Positions 14,256 through 22,828 of a DNA stretch of 64,000 bases are shown here, piece after piece. Source of the DNA: an endosymbiont of unidentified scaly snail isolate Monju. GTDB taxonomy: Bacteria > Pseudomonadota > Gammaproteobacteria > Chromatiales > Chromatiaceae. The notes under the pieces were generated by a model. The model searched no databases and had not been told where the DNA came from. It was given only the letters and a program-made list of their open reading frames with translations. The DNA is taken from assembly GCF_000801295.1 (NCBI RefSeq), contig NZ_AP012978.1:1736001-1800000 (forward strand), in the 5' to 3' direction. Made by a program: the position numbers and the translations under genes. Every line of letters begins with the position of its first letter. The stretch's first letter is position 1.

Positions 14256-15136
14256 AGCTCCCGCACCACCCGGAATCCCAGGTTCACGTCCAGCTCGTCG
14301 CGCAGGCGCGCGCGGCGCGCGGCGGAGCGGGCGTGCACGGCAGCATCGAACCAGGAACCGCCGCGCACCACGATCCACTTGTTGCGCCGCCCGACCGGCG
14401 CGGGGTGGACACGCGGCAGGTTGGCCAGCGAGTTGCGCCAGTTCGACTCGGTCATCTCCCAGACGTTGCCGTGCATGTCATGCAGGCCCCAGGTATTGGG
14501 CCGGTAGCTGCCCACCGGCAGGGTGTGTGCCACCGGCGCGCACCTGGGCAGGTAGAAACGCTTGTTGTCGCGCGCTTCCTCGTAAGGGAAGCTGGCCTTG
14601 AAGTGCACCTCGCGACAGCTCACCGAGTCGCCGAAGGCGAAGGGCGTGGTGGTGCCGGCACGGCAGGCGTATTCCCACTCGGCCTCGGACGGCAGGCGGT
14701 AGCGCTGCCCGGTGCGCTCGCTCAGCCAGGCGCAATAGGCCTCGGCCTCGCCGTGGCGGATATTGATCACCGGGTGACGGCCCTCGCTGGTGATCAGATC
14801 GGGCCGCCAGCGCCAGCCGGTGGCACGGGTGAAGGCCGCGAACTCCTCGGCGGTCACCGGGTAGACGCCGATGGCGAAGGGCCGGGTGATCTGCTGGTAG
14901 TGTTGCGGCCCCTCGCCCGCCCAGTGACCGAACTCGTGCTCGGGCGAGCCCATCTCGAACATCCCGGCGGGGATCACCGCCAGCTCGGGCGCCTCGCCGG
15001 CGTCCAGCGGATCGCGGAAGCGCACCGGCAGGCCGAGCGCCTCGGCGGTGCGTGCCTGCAGGGCCTGGCGGGCAGCCTCGTCGAGATCGGGGACGAAGGA
15101 CAGACGATCGGACGATTCGGGTTGCAGGGACGACAT
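14252..15136 (-). CDS. Formylglycine-generating-enzyme (SUMF1/EgtB-type) family protein
   Basis: This is a 294-residue protein. The FGE-sulfatase domain fills residues ~55-294: [82 protein letters not shown] and the ending [10 protein letters not shown]. The family includes true formylglycine-generating enzymes, non-heme iron EgtB-like sulfoxide synthases and non-catalytic versions. No sulfatase is adjacent, so the substrate is unknown. I chose the ATG at 15136, because the alternative TTG at 15160 has no better context. It is coupled to rnhB through overlapping stop and start codons. Confidence 0.85.
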   Translation of the reverse strand: MSSLQPESSDRLSFVPDLDEAARQALQARTAEALGLPVRFRDPLDAGEAPELAVIPAGMFEMGSPEHEFGHWAGEGPQHYQQITRPFAIGVYPVTAEEFAAFTRATGWRWRPDLITSEGRHPVINIRHGEAEAYCAWLSERTGQRYRLPSEAEWEYACRAGTTTPFAFGDSVSCREVHFKASFPYEEARDNKRFYLPRCAPVAHTLPVGSYRPNTWGLHDMHGNVWEMTESNWRNSLANLPRVHPAPVGRRNKWIVVRGGSWFDAAVHARSAARRARLRDELDVNLGFRVVREL

Positions 15137-15256
15137 GGCGACACGACGGTTGATCAACAAGGCGGCGCATTATCGCCGATCCCGCCCACACGGCGAAAGC
15201 GCCCTTCCCCCGCCATTCACGGGGTCACCCCGGCATTACCGAGAAATAGACGATCT

Positions 15257-15916
15257 TCATTCCCATGGTGGAAAGTCACCCTCGGCGGCCAGTTCATTCA
15301 TCGCCTGCTCCAGCCGCTGCATGAACGCACGCCGCTCGCCACCGGCATCGATTGGTTCGCCCACGAAGACATCGCAGAAGAAGGGCACCAGCAGCGCCTC
15401 GCCGCGCGGCAGGGCCTTGCCCAGCCCGTGCAGGAACACCGGGATCACCGGCACCTCGGGATGTGCCTGGTGAATGCGTGCGACGCCCTGCTTGAACGCG
15501 GCGAAGCGCTCGGGCTCGCCGCGCGTGCCCTCGGGAAACAGGATCAGGATCTCGCCGGCCGCCAGCGCCGCATCGATGTCGGCAAAGGGGTTCTCGCCAC
15601 GGCGTGGCCTGCTCCGTCGCAGCGGCAGGATGCCGATGATCTCGCGCGCGAACCAGGCCAGCGCCCGGTTGCGCAGGAAATAGTCCATCGCCGCCACCGG
15701 CCGGATACGCGGCAGCAGGCGGCGCGGCAACAGCGTCATCAGCACCAGGGTGTCGAGATGCGAGTTGTGGTTGGCCACGATCACCGCCGGTCCCTGCGCC
15801 GGCAGGCGTTCACGGTGGCGCACGTTCAGCCCCAGCACGAACAGCACCAGGAAGCGCACTACCCCGTCGAAGAACAGGCGACGCAGCAGACGCACGGGCA
15901 GGGAACGGTCGGACAT
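15257..15916 (-). CDS. PlsC-type 1-acylglycerol-3-phosphate acyltransferase
   Basis: This 219-residue membrane-associated acyltransferase has the NHNSHLD catalytic box (NHx4D) near residue 49 and the FPEGTRGEPERF phosphate-binding box near residue 128. A hydrophobic N-terminal segment (about 15-32) anchors it to the inner membrane. It is the last gene of a run (CDP-alcohol phosphotransferase, CdsA-like, PlsC-like) that resembles the ynbAB-type accessory phospholipid loci rather than the housekeeping plsC. The substrate is inferred from the family. Confidence 0.88.
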   Translation of the reverse strand: MSDRSLPVRLLRRLFFDGVVRFLVLFVLGLNVRHRERLPAQGPAVIVANHNSHLDTLVLMTLLPRRLLPRIRPVAAMDYFLRNRALAWFAREIIGILPLRRSRPRRGENPFADIDAALAAGEILILFPEGTRGEPERFAAFKQGVARIHQAHPEVPVIPVFLHGLGKALPRGEALLVPFFCDVFVGEPIDAGGERRAFMQRLEQAMNELAAEGDFPPWE

Positions 15917-15929
15917 GGCCTGGAACTGT

Positions 15930-16759
15930 CTAGAAATACAGGTAGTAGATCAGGTGAAAGAACAGCGGCGCGGTGAAGGTGAGGCTGTCGATGCGGTCCA
16001 TCACCCCGCCGTGGCCGGGCAACAGCGAGCCGGCGTCCTTCACCCCGATGTCGCGCTTGAGCGCCGAGATGGTCACATCGCCGATGAAGCCCGCCCCGCC
16101 GATCAGCAGGCCGGCGGCCGCGGCCTGCGCGGTCGAGAGAGGCGTCAGCCAGGGGGCCAGCAGCAGCGCGAGTACCGTCGTGCTCGCCACGCCGCCGGCG
16201 AAGCCTTCCCAGGTCTTGTTGGGCGAGACGCGCGGCGCGATGTGCCGCCCAGCTGCAACAGCATGGCCGCGTGCGAAATGGAGAACACCAGGGTCATCAC
16301 CCCCCAGTGCAGGGTACCGGCGGCGCGCAGGAAGTCACGCGTCTCGCCGATCAGCACCATGCGGAACGGCAGGAACAGGAACAGGTAAACGGGAATGAAG
16401 ATGATGAACATCCCGTACCAGCCGATGTGTACCCAGTAGTACTGCAGGGGGATGGCCAGGTAGGCCCAGAACAGCACCCGGCGGTCGGCGCGCCGCGTGG
16501 GGATGATCGAGAAATATTCCTTGAGCGCCAGGAAGCTGACGATGCCGAAGAAGACCACCGAGACGGTTGGCGACACCACGATGGCCAGCGCGAACACGGC
16601 CACCATCACCCACCAGGAGCGGATGCGCGCACGCAATTCGCCAAAATCGCGTTGCGTGTGACGCCGCGCCAGCCACCACTGCACTCCGCTGGCGATCGCC
16701 AGCAGGCCGAACAGGCCACCGAGCACCCACAGCACGTTGGGCGAGAGGTGCGCGAACAT
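15930..16759 (-). pseudogene. Phosphatidate cytidylyltransferase (CdsA-like), frameshifted with internal deletion
   Basis: The N-terminal ~170 residues (hydrophobic, ..LLFWAYLAIPLQYYW.., ..FSISHAAMLLQLGG) read from the ATG at 16759. The C-terminal part (SPNKTWEGFAGG, then SALKRDIGVKDAGSLLPGHGG..DRIDS, the CDP-diglyceride synthase signature) is in another frame and ends at 15930. The break is at about 16225-16250. At the join, the conserved transmembrane segment with the LNDVAQY-type motif expected before SPNKTWEG is missing, so bases were lost and not merely one base shifted. The ATG overlaps the stop of the upstream phosphotransferase gene (ATGA). The enzyme is probably inactive unless this is an assembly error. 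Confidence 0.8.
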
Positions 16760-17364
16760 CAGCCCACCTCGGCCAGCGCCGCGCGGGCGCGGTTGAATAC
16801 CGTAAGCACCAGCAGGGCGCAGACCGCGCCGAGCAGCCAGTCGCTCCAGCCGGCCAGCGGCAGGCCCAGGGCCCCGACCAGCGCCAGGGCGCCGAACAGG
16901 AAGGCCCGGTCGGACTTGCCCATCGGCCCGTCGTAACGACGCGAGCCGCCAATCTGCACCGCTACCACCCCGGTCATCTCGGTGAGCAGCGCCAGCAGCA
17001 CCACCGTCATCACCCAGGGCGCGGACAGCCCCGGCACCAGCGCGAAGGCACCGTAGAGGGCGGCATCCGATATCACGTCGCCCAGCTCGTTGAGCACCGC
17101 GCCGAGCGGTGTCTTCATGTCGTGCTCGCGCGCCAGCATGCCGTCGATGGCATTCAGCGCCATGCGCACGAACAGCACCCCGGGTACCAGCGCCAGTGCC
17201 CAGCGCGCCCCACCACTGAAGGCCACCGCCGCCCCGGTCACCAGCGACAGGACCAGCGCGGCGAGCGTCACCTGGTTGGCCGTCACGCCGGCCGCGGCCA
17301 GCCGCGCCGTCACCGGCCGCAGCCGATTCTGGAAGGCGGGTTTCAGGTCGTAGATGGTGGGCAT
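16759..17364 (-). CDS. CDP-alcohol phosphatidyltransferase family protein (YnbA/PgsA-like)
   Basis: This is a 201-residue inner-membrane enzyme with about six hydrophobic segments. The family motif DGx2ARx8G..Dx3D appears as DGMLAREHDMKTPLGAVL then NELGDVISD. The first downstream Asp of the textbook motif is Asn here, while the last two Asps are kept. The ATG at 17364 has a GGGAGAGA site upstream. It heads a coupled run with the CdsA-like and PlsC-like genes, so it probably makes a phospholipid head-group transfer from CDP-diacylglycerol. The alcohol substrate is unknown. Confidence 0.82.
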   Translation of the reverse strand: MPTIYDLKPAFQNRLRPVTARLAAAGVTANQVTLAALVLSLVTGAAVAFSGGARWALALVPGVLFVRMALNAIDGMLAREHDMKTPLGAVLNELGDVISDAALYGAFALVPGLSAPWVMTVVLLALLTEMTGVVAVQIGGSRRYDGPMGKSDRAFLFGALALVGALGLPLAGWSDWLLGAVCALLVLTVFNRARAALAEVG

Positions 17365-17459
17365 GACAGTCTCTCCCGTACGGACGACCATGCAGCTTTC
17401 GATGGTCCCTACAGTTCCCCGAGCGTCAGCCTACGACCTATTCCCCACCTCAGCAATGC

Positions 17460-17567
17460 GTTCGGCCCGAGGACGGGCCTCCTGCAGGTGGCAACAGCGT
17501 CCCTGCCGCGAATGTTCGGCCCGAGGACGGGCCTCCTGCAGGTGGGAGCGGCGTCCTCGCCGCGAAC
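17460..17567. repeat. Two tandem REP-like palindromic repeats
   Basis: Two direct copies with a 54-bp period begin GTTCGGCCCGAGGACGGGCC (17460 and 17514) and end in CTGCCGCGAA or CTCGCCGCGAA. Each contains palindromic GGCCCG..CGGGCC and GGCG..CGCC segments. The second copy carries GTGGGAGCGGCGTCCTCGCC, the kind of sequence seen in REP elements of pseudomonads and other gammaproteobacteria. They fill the spacer between the phosphotransferase gene and the ChaN-like gene. Confidence 0.75.
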
Positions 17568-17581
17568 ACTCGATCGCCTCG

Positions 17582-18748
17582 TCAGCGATGCAGCCCCGCG
17601 TCGCGGGGTGCCTTGAGCGCCACCTCGACCGCGTGCCGCCGCGTCTCGCCGTCCGCGTTCTGGCGCAGCACCACAAGGCGCAGCCGTGCTCCGGGCCCCA
17701 GCCCCAGCATACCCAGCTTGAACGCCGTGTAATCGGTAACCTCCCGGCCGTTGATCGCAACGATGCGATCCCCCTCGCGCAAGCCGGCAGCACGCCCGGC
17801 ACTGCCCGGGGTGAATCCCTTGATCACCACCCGGCCGTCGGCAATATCGAGCAAGGCACCGATCAGGCCACGTGGCGGCAGGGGCCGTTCCTCGCTGAGC
17901 ACCAGGTAATCGGCCTGGCCGCGCGGCGGCTCGTCGTCCACCGGGCGCAGTATCACCACCCCGCGGATGCCGCTGCGCCGGCTCACCCGGTTGGGGATGC
18001 CGTGCCGGCCCGCGACATGACCACGCCCGGCCATCACCACCATCTGGCGTTCGGGATGGGCCTTCAGGTAGGCAGCAATGCGCTGCGCCATGCTCTCGTC
18101 CCAGGTGAGCTGCACCTCGCGGAAGCGCGGAAACTCCTGTGACTTGCGCTCATGCTGCGAGAACACTCCGCGCAGGATGCGGTCGTATTCGCGGTCGCTG
18201 AAATCGTAGCTCTCCGGCAGCTCGTCGCGCAGGCCGGGCGGCAGCCCCGCGATGCCGCGGGCACGGATCGCTTCGGTCAGCTCGCGACTCGCATTCAGGG
18301 CAATGATCGGTATATGGTGCTCACGCGCGTAGCGGATGATCGGTCGGTACAGCCGGTAGTCGAAGCGCCAGCGGGTGAAGTACTCGGTACGCCGCAGCAT
18401 CTCCGCCTCGTCGATACGCCCGGCGATGTAGTCGTCCAGCGCCGACTGGAAACGCGCCTGGAACCACTCGACACCCAGCGCGACCCGATCCGGCGGCAGG
18501 GCCCGCAGCACCGCCAGTTGCAGCCGGTGGTCGGCATTGCGATCGTGGACCTCGCCGACATAGATCAGGCGTTGGTCGCGCAGGCGCGCCAGCAGCTGCG
18601 GCAGGCCGGGGCTGAATGCGGTCTCGACCACCAGGGCATCCCCCGTTTCGGGCGGAGCAGCGTGTGCCGGAGGCGCGGTCGGGCGTACCGGGGGACTGCC
18701 ACAGGCGGCCAGCACCAAGGCAAGGAGCAGGAGAGGAATGAAGCGCAT
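17582..18748 (-). CDS. ChaN-family lipoprotein with C-terminal PDZ domain
   Basis: This is a 388-residue predicted lipoprotein: MRFIPLLLLALVLAACG gives a signal peptide with lipobox LAAC. Residues ~55-265 form a ChaN/DUF399 (haem- or iron-associated) domain with LIYVGEVHDR, ALGVEWFQ and MVVMAGRGHV. Residues ~300-385 form a PDZ domain (GVVILRP.., GLREGDRIVAINGREV). Cellular role is probably envelope iron or haem handling, by family analogy only. The ATG at 18748 lies 11 bp inside the divergent M1-peptidase gene that starts at 18738, so the two 5' ends overlap head-on. Confidence 0.85.
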   Translation of the reverse strand: MRFIPLLLLALVLAACGSPPVRPTAPPAHAAPPETGDALVVETAFSPGLPQLLARLRDQRLIYVGEVHDRNADHRLQLAVLRALPPDRVALGVEWFQARFQSALDDYIAGRIDEAEMLRRTEYFTRWRFDYRLYRPIIRYAREHHIPIIALNASRELTEAIRARGIAGLPPGLRDELPESYDFSDREYDRILRGVFSQHERKSQEFPRFREVQLTWDESMAQRIAAYLKAHPERQMVVMAGRGHVAGRHGIPNRVSRRSGIRGVVILRPVDDEPPRGQADYLVLSEERPLPPRGLIGALLDIADGRVVIKGFTPGSAGRAAGLREGDRIVAINGREVTDYTAFKLGMLGLGPGARLRLVVLRQNADGETRRHAVEVALKAPRDAGLHR

Positions 18749-20648
18749 TCTGTACGGTTTCCTGTTGTATCTCTCGTGGCTGGCCGCCGCGGCCGCCGGC
18801 CCGGCGCACGACATGGCCATCCGCCTGCAGGTGGACGCGGGCCGTCTGATCGTAACCGACCGCATCACGCTTGACGAACCGAGCCGCCGATTCGTGTTCC
18901 GGCTCAACAGCGGTCTGCGCATCGACGCGCACCCCGGGCATCTGGAACGCCTGGAGACCACCTCGACACAGACCCACTATCGCCTGACCTTCGACCGACC
19001 GGAGCGCCACATCGTTCTCCGCTACACCGGCCGGCCCCGCTTCCCCACCACGCATGGTCATGGCGGCATGCCGGCTGGCGAAATCACGCCCCAAGGCGTC
19101 TGGCTGGATGACGTCTCGGCCTGGTACCCGCTGACCGGCGATCCGGTACAGGGTGCCCGGCTCGCCATCGAGACCCCGCGGGGCTGGGAGGCGCTCGCCG
19201 TGGGCCGGCGCAAACAACAGGGGAACACCGTGGTCTGGCAGACCGGGCGACCGCTGCAGGCCCTCTACCTGGTCGCCGGTCCCTTCCACCGACATGAACG
19301 ACAGCTGGGCGAGGTCACCCTGGCCGTCTGGCTGCTGCACGACGATCCCGCACTGGCCGAGCGCTATCTCGCGTTGCTGAGCGACTACCTGCGGCATTAC
19401 CAGGCGCTGATCGGTCCCTACCCCTACGCGCGGTTCACGGTAGTCGAGAACCGCTGGCCCACCGGCCTGGGCATGCCCGCCTTCACCCTGATCGGCGGGC
19501 AGGTCCTGCGCCTGCCCTTCATCCCCTACACCTCGCTGCCCCACGAGCTGCTGCACAACTGGTGGGGCAATGGCGTCTGGGTGGACTATGAGCGGGGCAA
19601 CTGGAGCGAAGGGCTGACCAGCTACCTGGCCGATCACTGGATGCAGGAGCGCCGGGGCAAGGGGGCGCGCTACCGCCTGCGCGCATTGCAGCGTTACAGC
19701 AACCATGCCGCACAGGGCCGAGACCTGCCGCTGCGCACCTTCGTCAGCCGCCACGACGAGGCCTCCCAGTCGGTGGGCTACAGCAAGTCCCTGATGCTGT
19801 TCCATATGACCCGCCGCCTGCTGGGCGATGCCGCCTTCGAGGCCGGCCTGCGCCGGCTCTGGAGACAACATCACTTCGAGCGCATCGGCTTCGAGACCGC
19901 GCTGCGCACTCTGGTGGGCGACCGCCCCGACCTGCTCGCACGCTTGCGGCCCTGGCTGGCGCGCAAGGGCGCCCCCCGCCTGCAACTCGGCGAGACACAG
20001 GTGCAGCCCCAAGGTGACGGCTTTCGCCTGAGCCTGGTCCTGGCACAGGATGCCGATCCGCCCTTCGACCTGCACCTGCCCGCGCGTCCGCAGCGGCTGC
20101 AGGTGGACCCCGACTACGATGTGCTGCGCCGGCTGGACCCGCGCGAGCAGCCACCGGCCCTGAACCTGCTGTTCGGCGGCCCGACCTGGCTGGTGCTCCC
20201 CGCCGACGCACCGACAGCGCGTTACACCGCCTGGCGACGCCTGGCCGAGGCCTGGCGCAAGCGCTATCCCGGCTTGCGGGTGATCGACGACCGCGACGCC
20301 GACAGCCTGCCCGCCACGGCGCACCGGCTGCTGCTCGGCTGGGACAATCGCCTGCTCGACCCACACCACCTGTCGGACTCCCGGTACCGTCTCGACCAGG
20401 ACGGCCTGGAAGCCGAAGGCCGTTACTGGCCCCGCCGGTCCTTCGCCGTGGTGCGCGTGAGCATCGATGCCCAGGGTATCGGGCGCGGCTTCATCGGCGC
20501 CGGCGACCCGAAAACCATCGAGGCACTGGCCCGCAAGCTGCCGCACTACGGCAGCTACGGGGTGCTGGTATTCGAACACGGAAGCGCGCGCAATCGCCTC
20601 AAGGTCAGCCCCGACAACCCGCATTCGCCCTTGTCCCGGTCGTTGTGA
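18738..20648 (+). CDS. Secreted M1-family metallopeptidase
   Basis: This 636-residue protein has an N-terminal signal peptide (..LLYLSWLAAAAAGPA). The zinc site is HELLH at residues 269-273 with the third ligand Glu291 in NWSEGLTSY, the HExxH-x17-E arrangement of M1 (gluzincin) aminopeptidases. TGLGMPAFTLIGG upstream corresponds to the exopeptidase motif region but is not a canonical GxMEN, so it may not be a typical aminopeptidase. The C-terminal 230 residues have no motif I recognise. A GGAGAGG site precedes the start, and its 5' end overlaps the divergent ChaN-like gene by 11 bp. Confidence 0.87.
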   Translation: MKRILYGFLLYLSWLAAAAAGPAHDMAIRLQVDAGRLIVTDRITLDEPSRRFVFRLNSGLRIDAHPGHLERLETTSTQTHYRLTFDRPERHIVLRYTGRPRFPTTHGHGGMPAGEITPQGVWLDDVSAWYPLTGDPVQGARLAIETPRGWEALAVGRRKQQGNTVVWQTGRPLQALYLVAGPFHRHERQLGEVTLAVWLLHDDPALAERYLALLSDYLRHYQALIGPYPYARFTVVENRWPTGLGMPAFTLIGGQVLRLPFIPYTSLPHELLHNWWGNGVWVDYERGNWSEGLTSYLADHWMQERRGKGARYRLRALQRYSNHAAQGRDLPLRTFVSRHDEASQSVGYSKSLMLFHMTRRLLGDAAFEAGLRRLWRQHHFERIGFETALRTLVGDRPDLLARLRPWLARKGAPRLQLGETQVQPQGDGFRLSLVLAQDADPPFDLHLPARPQRLQVDPDYDVLRRLDPREQPPALNLLFGGPTWLVLPADAPTARYTAWRRLAEAWRKRYPGLRVIDDRDADSLPATAHRLLLGWDNRLLDPHHLSDSRYRLDQDGLEAEGRYWPRRSFAVVRVSIDAQGIGRGFIGAGDPKTIEALARKLPHYGSYGVLVFEHGSARNRLKVSPDNPHSPLSRSL

Positions 20649-20731
20649 GGTCGACACCTTCGAGCCGTTGCAGCTGGCGCCCACAAGCCGAGGTCGGCAT
20701 AATACCGCGCTTCGTCCCGGTGATTGGCCGC

Positions 20732-20805
20732 TTGGCCGGGTATCGGCGGGCCGGTATAATCCCAAGTAATTCAGTGCGGGCCGGTATAATCCCAAGTAAT
20801 TCAGT
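20732..20805 (+). promoter_or_regulatory. folE2 promoter with a 30-bp tandem duplication
   Basis: TTGGCC (20732-20737), a 17-bp spacer and a perfect TATAAT (20755-20760) make a good sigma-70 promoter. The 30 bp from 20746 to 20775, which include the -10 box, are repeated exactly at 20776-20805, giving a second TATAAT at 20785-20790. The second -10 lacks an obvious -35 at the right distance, so it may be silent or act as an extended -10. folE2 starts 40 bp after the repeat. The 20649-20731 part of the spacer holds nothing else. Confidence 0.65.
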
Positions 20806-20844
20806 CAACTTCTCGAGGTGCGGCCACGGCCGCCCGGATCACCC

Positions 20845-21672
20845 ATGACAGCAAGCTCCACCCCCAAGCCGGTCAACGCGGCCGACATCGAAGACGTCCA
20901 GGCCAGTCTCGACACTCGCCAAATCGCCATCAACAAGGTGGGTATCAAGGACATTCGTCACCCGGTGCGCGTGGCCGACCGCAGCGAGGGCAAGCAGCAC
21001 ACCATCGCCACTTTCAACATGTACGTGTACCTGCCGCACAACTTCAAGGGCACGCACATGTCGCGCTTCGTCGAGATCCTCAACGCCCACGAGCGCGAGA
21101 TCTCGGTGGACACCTTCAAGCAGATGCTGGTGGAGATGGCCGAGCGCCTGGAGTCCGAGGAAGGCCACATCGAGATGACCTTCCCCTACTTCATCAACAA
21201 GAAGGCGCCGGTCTCAGGCGTGGAGAGCCTGCTCGACTACCAGGTGACCCTGATCGGCGAGATCCGTAACGGCAAGCCCAAGATGTACATCAAGGTGGTG
21301 GTGCCGGTGACCAGCCTGTGCCCCTGTTCCAAGTCGATCTCCGACTACGGCGCGCACAATCAGCGTTCGCACGTCACCGTGACCGTGCGCACCTGCGAGT
21401 TCGTGTGGATCGAAGAGATCATCGAGATGGTCGAACAGGAAGCCTCCTGCGAGCTGTATGGCCTGCTCAAGCGCCCGGACGAGAAATTCGTCACCGAGCG
21501 CGCCTATGACAATCCCAAGTTCGTCGAGGACATGGTGCGCGACGTGGCCGCACGCCTGAACGCCGACGACCGCATCTGCGCCTACGTGGTGGAGTCGGAA
21601 AACTTCGAGTCCATTCACAATCACTCGGCCTACGCGCTGATCGAAGACGACAAGGAGGCCAAGGCCGGTTGA
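20845..21672 (+). CDS. folE2: GTP cyclohydrolase FolE2 (type IB)
   Basis: The enzyme makes 7,8-dihydroneopterin triphosphate from GTP for folate and queuosine synthesis, and it is the form that does not need zinc. The protein is 275 residues. Characteristic segments include [10 protein letters not shown] near residue 33, the metal-binding Cys in [19 protein letters not shown], and [20 protein letters not shown]. The start is the ATG giving MTASSTPKP. Its pterin product also feeds the queuosine pathway, whose queC and queE genes are at 57-58 kb. In organisms where it has been studied, FolE2 often serves under zinc limitation. No Zur box was recognised here. Confidence 0.95.
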   Translation: MTASSTPKPVNAADIEDVQASLDTRQIAINKVGIKDIRHPVRVADRSEGKQHTIATFNMYVYLPHNFKGTHMSRFVEILNAHEREISVDTFKQMLVEMAERLESEEGHIEMTFPYFINKKAPVSGVESLLDYQVTLIGEIRNGKPKMYIKVVVPVTSLCPCSKSISDYGAHNQRSHVTVTVRTCEFVWIEEIIEMVEQEASCELYGLLKRPDEKFVTERAYDNPKFVEDMVRDVAARLNADDRICAYVVESENFESIHNHSAYALIEDDKEAKAG

Positions 21673-21682
21673 ACCCGGCCTT
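21661..21682. terminator. Hairpin between convergent folE2 and retropepsin genes
   Basis: Perfect 8-bp arms AAGGCCGG / CCGGCCTT enclose a 6-nt loop. It spans the folE2 stop and touches the stop of the convergent protease gene, so it could serve both strands. No long T-run follows on either strand, so terminator activity is uncertain. Confidence 0.4.
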
Positions 21683-22317
21683 CAGGGACGGCTGCGCAGG
21701 ATCATCAGATTGTCTCGGTGATCCATCTCGAAGTGGCGCAGCACGTTCATGCCCAGCAGGACCTCTTGCGGATAGTCGCCCTCGATCACCATGGCCTGCA
21801 CGTCGTGGAAGGTGCGACTGCCGACCTTGACCGAACGCAGGCGCACAACGTAGCCATGTGACACGCCCGAGGCAGTACGCGCCGCAGCGGGCTGCCCCTC
21901 CTGCACATAGGGGATACCCAGGCGGCGCGCATCGCGCTCGCTCAACGCCATGGTGTTGGCGCCGGTATCCACCAGCATGCGCACCGGCTGCCCATTGATG
22001 AGGCCGTCGAGGTGAAAGGCGTTGTCGCGCCGCAGCAGGCGGATCTCCTGGCGCTGCGGCCTGGCATAGCGGTCGCTCACCGCATTGCCCAGTCGCAGGG
22101 TCTCCACCCGCCCGTCGACCATCACCCGCGCCTCGCGCGGGTCGGCAGCGACCAGCTTCACGCCATTCAGCTCCTGTCCCGCCGCCAGCACCTTTCGCCG
22201 ACCGCCCACCTCGAGCAGGGCCTTGCCCGGGAACAGCGCCAGCACGCGCACCTGCGCCGCCAGCGAGACCCCAGGGAGCAGCAGGGACAGGCACAGGCAA
22301 AACAGGGCTCGCGACAT
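21682..22317 (-). CDS. Retropepsin-like aspartic protease (TIGR02281-type)
   Basis: This 211-residue exported protein has a signal peptide (MSRALFCLCLSLLLPGVSLA). After a ~90-residue N-terminal region resembling a PilZ/SPOR-free spacer, a single retroviral-type aspartic protease domain shows VRMLVDTGANTMALSERDARRLG with the catalytic DTG, and a flap/hydrophobic segment LLGMNVLRHFEM. One DTG per chain implies a dimeric active site. It starts with a GGAGGAG site and lies at the downstream end of the ribBA-pgpA operon. The substrate is unknown. Confidence 0.85.
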   Translation of the reverse strand: MSRALFCLCLSLLLPGVSLAAQVRVLALFPGKALLEVGGRRKVLAAGQELNGVKLVAADPREARVMVDGRVETLRLGNAVSDRYARPQRQEIRLLRRDNAFHLDGLINGQPVRMLVDTGANTMALSERDARRLGIPYVQEGQPAAARTASGVSHGYVVRLRSVKVGSRTFHDVQAMVIEGDYPQEVLLGMNVLRHFEMDHRDNLMILRSRP

Positions 22318-22333
22318 CGCGGTCTCCTCCAAC

Positions 22334-22828
22334 TCAGGGCGCCAGCCAGTGCGCCAGCAGCTGCAACAGGCCCAGGGCGGCGAGCCCGGCGGCCAGGTCA
22401 TCGAGCATGATGCCCAGGCCACCACCGACGCGGCGATCGAGCCAGCCTATCGGCCAAGGCTTGAGAATATCGAAGAAGCGGAACAGCACAAAGCCGACCA
22501 GCGCCCAGATCAGGCCCGGGGGTGCCCACAGCATGGTCACCAGGTAACCCGCGATCTCGTCCCAGACGATGCCCGGGTGGTCGTGCACCCCCAGCCGGCG
22601 CGCCGACCAGCCGCAGATGAACACCCCGCTCGCAGCGACAGCCAGGGTCACCCCCAGGTAGGCCCACTCCGGCAGACGCGACAGCGGCAGATAGAGGGCC
22701 AGTGCCATCAGCGTGCCCATGGTGCCGGGCGCCTTCGGCGAACAGCCCGCACCGAAACCGAAGGCAAGAAAATGCAAGGGCCGGCGCATGTCCGGCTTCG
22801 GCAGTCCGTCAGCCCGCAAAGTGGTCAT
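22334..22828 (-). CDS. pgpA: Phosphatidylglycerophosphatase A
   Basis: The enzyme removes the 5-phosphate of phosphatidylglycerophosphate in the inner membrane. The protein is 164 residues. GAGCSPKAPGTMGTL and the acidic WDEIAGYLVTM motif are family hallmarks, with hydrophobic helices between them. The start at 22828 (MTTLRADG) overlaps the end of thiL by 20 bp, the usual gammaproteobacterial nusB-thiL-pgpA arrangement. Confidence 0.94.
   Translation of the reverse strand: MTTLRADGLPKPDMRRPLHFLAFGFGAGCSPKAPGTMGTLMALALYLPLSRLPEWAYLGVTLAVAASGVFICGWSARRLGVHDHPGIVWDEIAGYLVTMLWAPPGLIWALVGFVLFRFFDILKPWPIGWLDRRVGGGLGIMLDDLAAGLAALGLLQLLAHWLAP

Noticed and set aside
17460-17567. CRISPR array
   Set aside because: There are only two copies, the repeats are palindromic and contiguous, there are no unique spacers, and no cas genes lie nearby.
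18321-20795. 824-codon frame opposite the M1 peptidase and into the ChaN-like gene
   Set aside because: Both real genes have signal peptides and intact motifs. This frame only reflects their codon bias.
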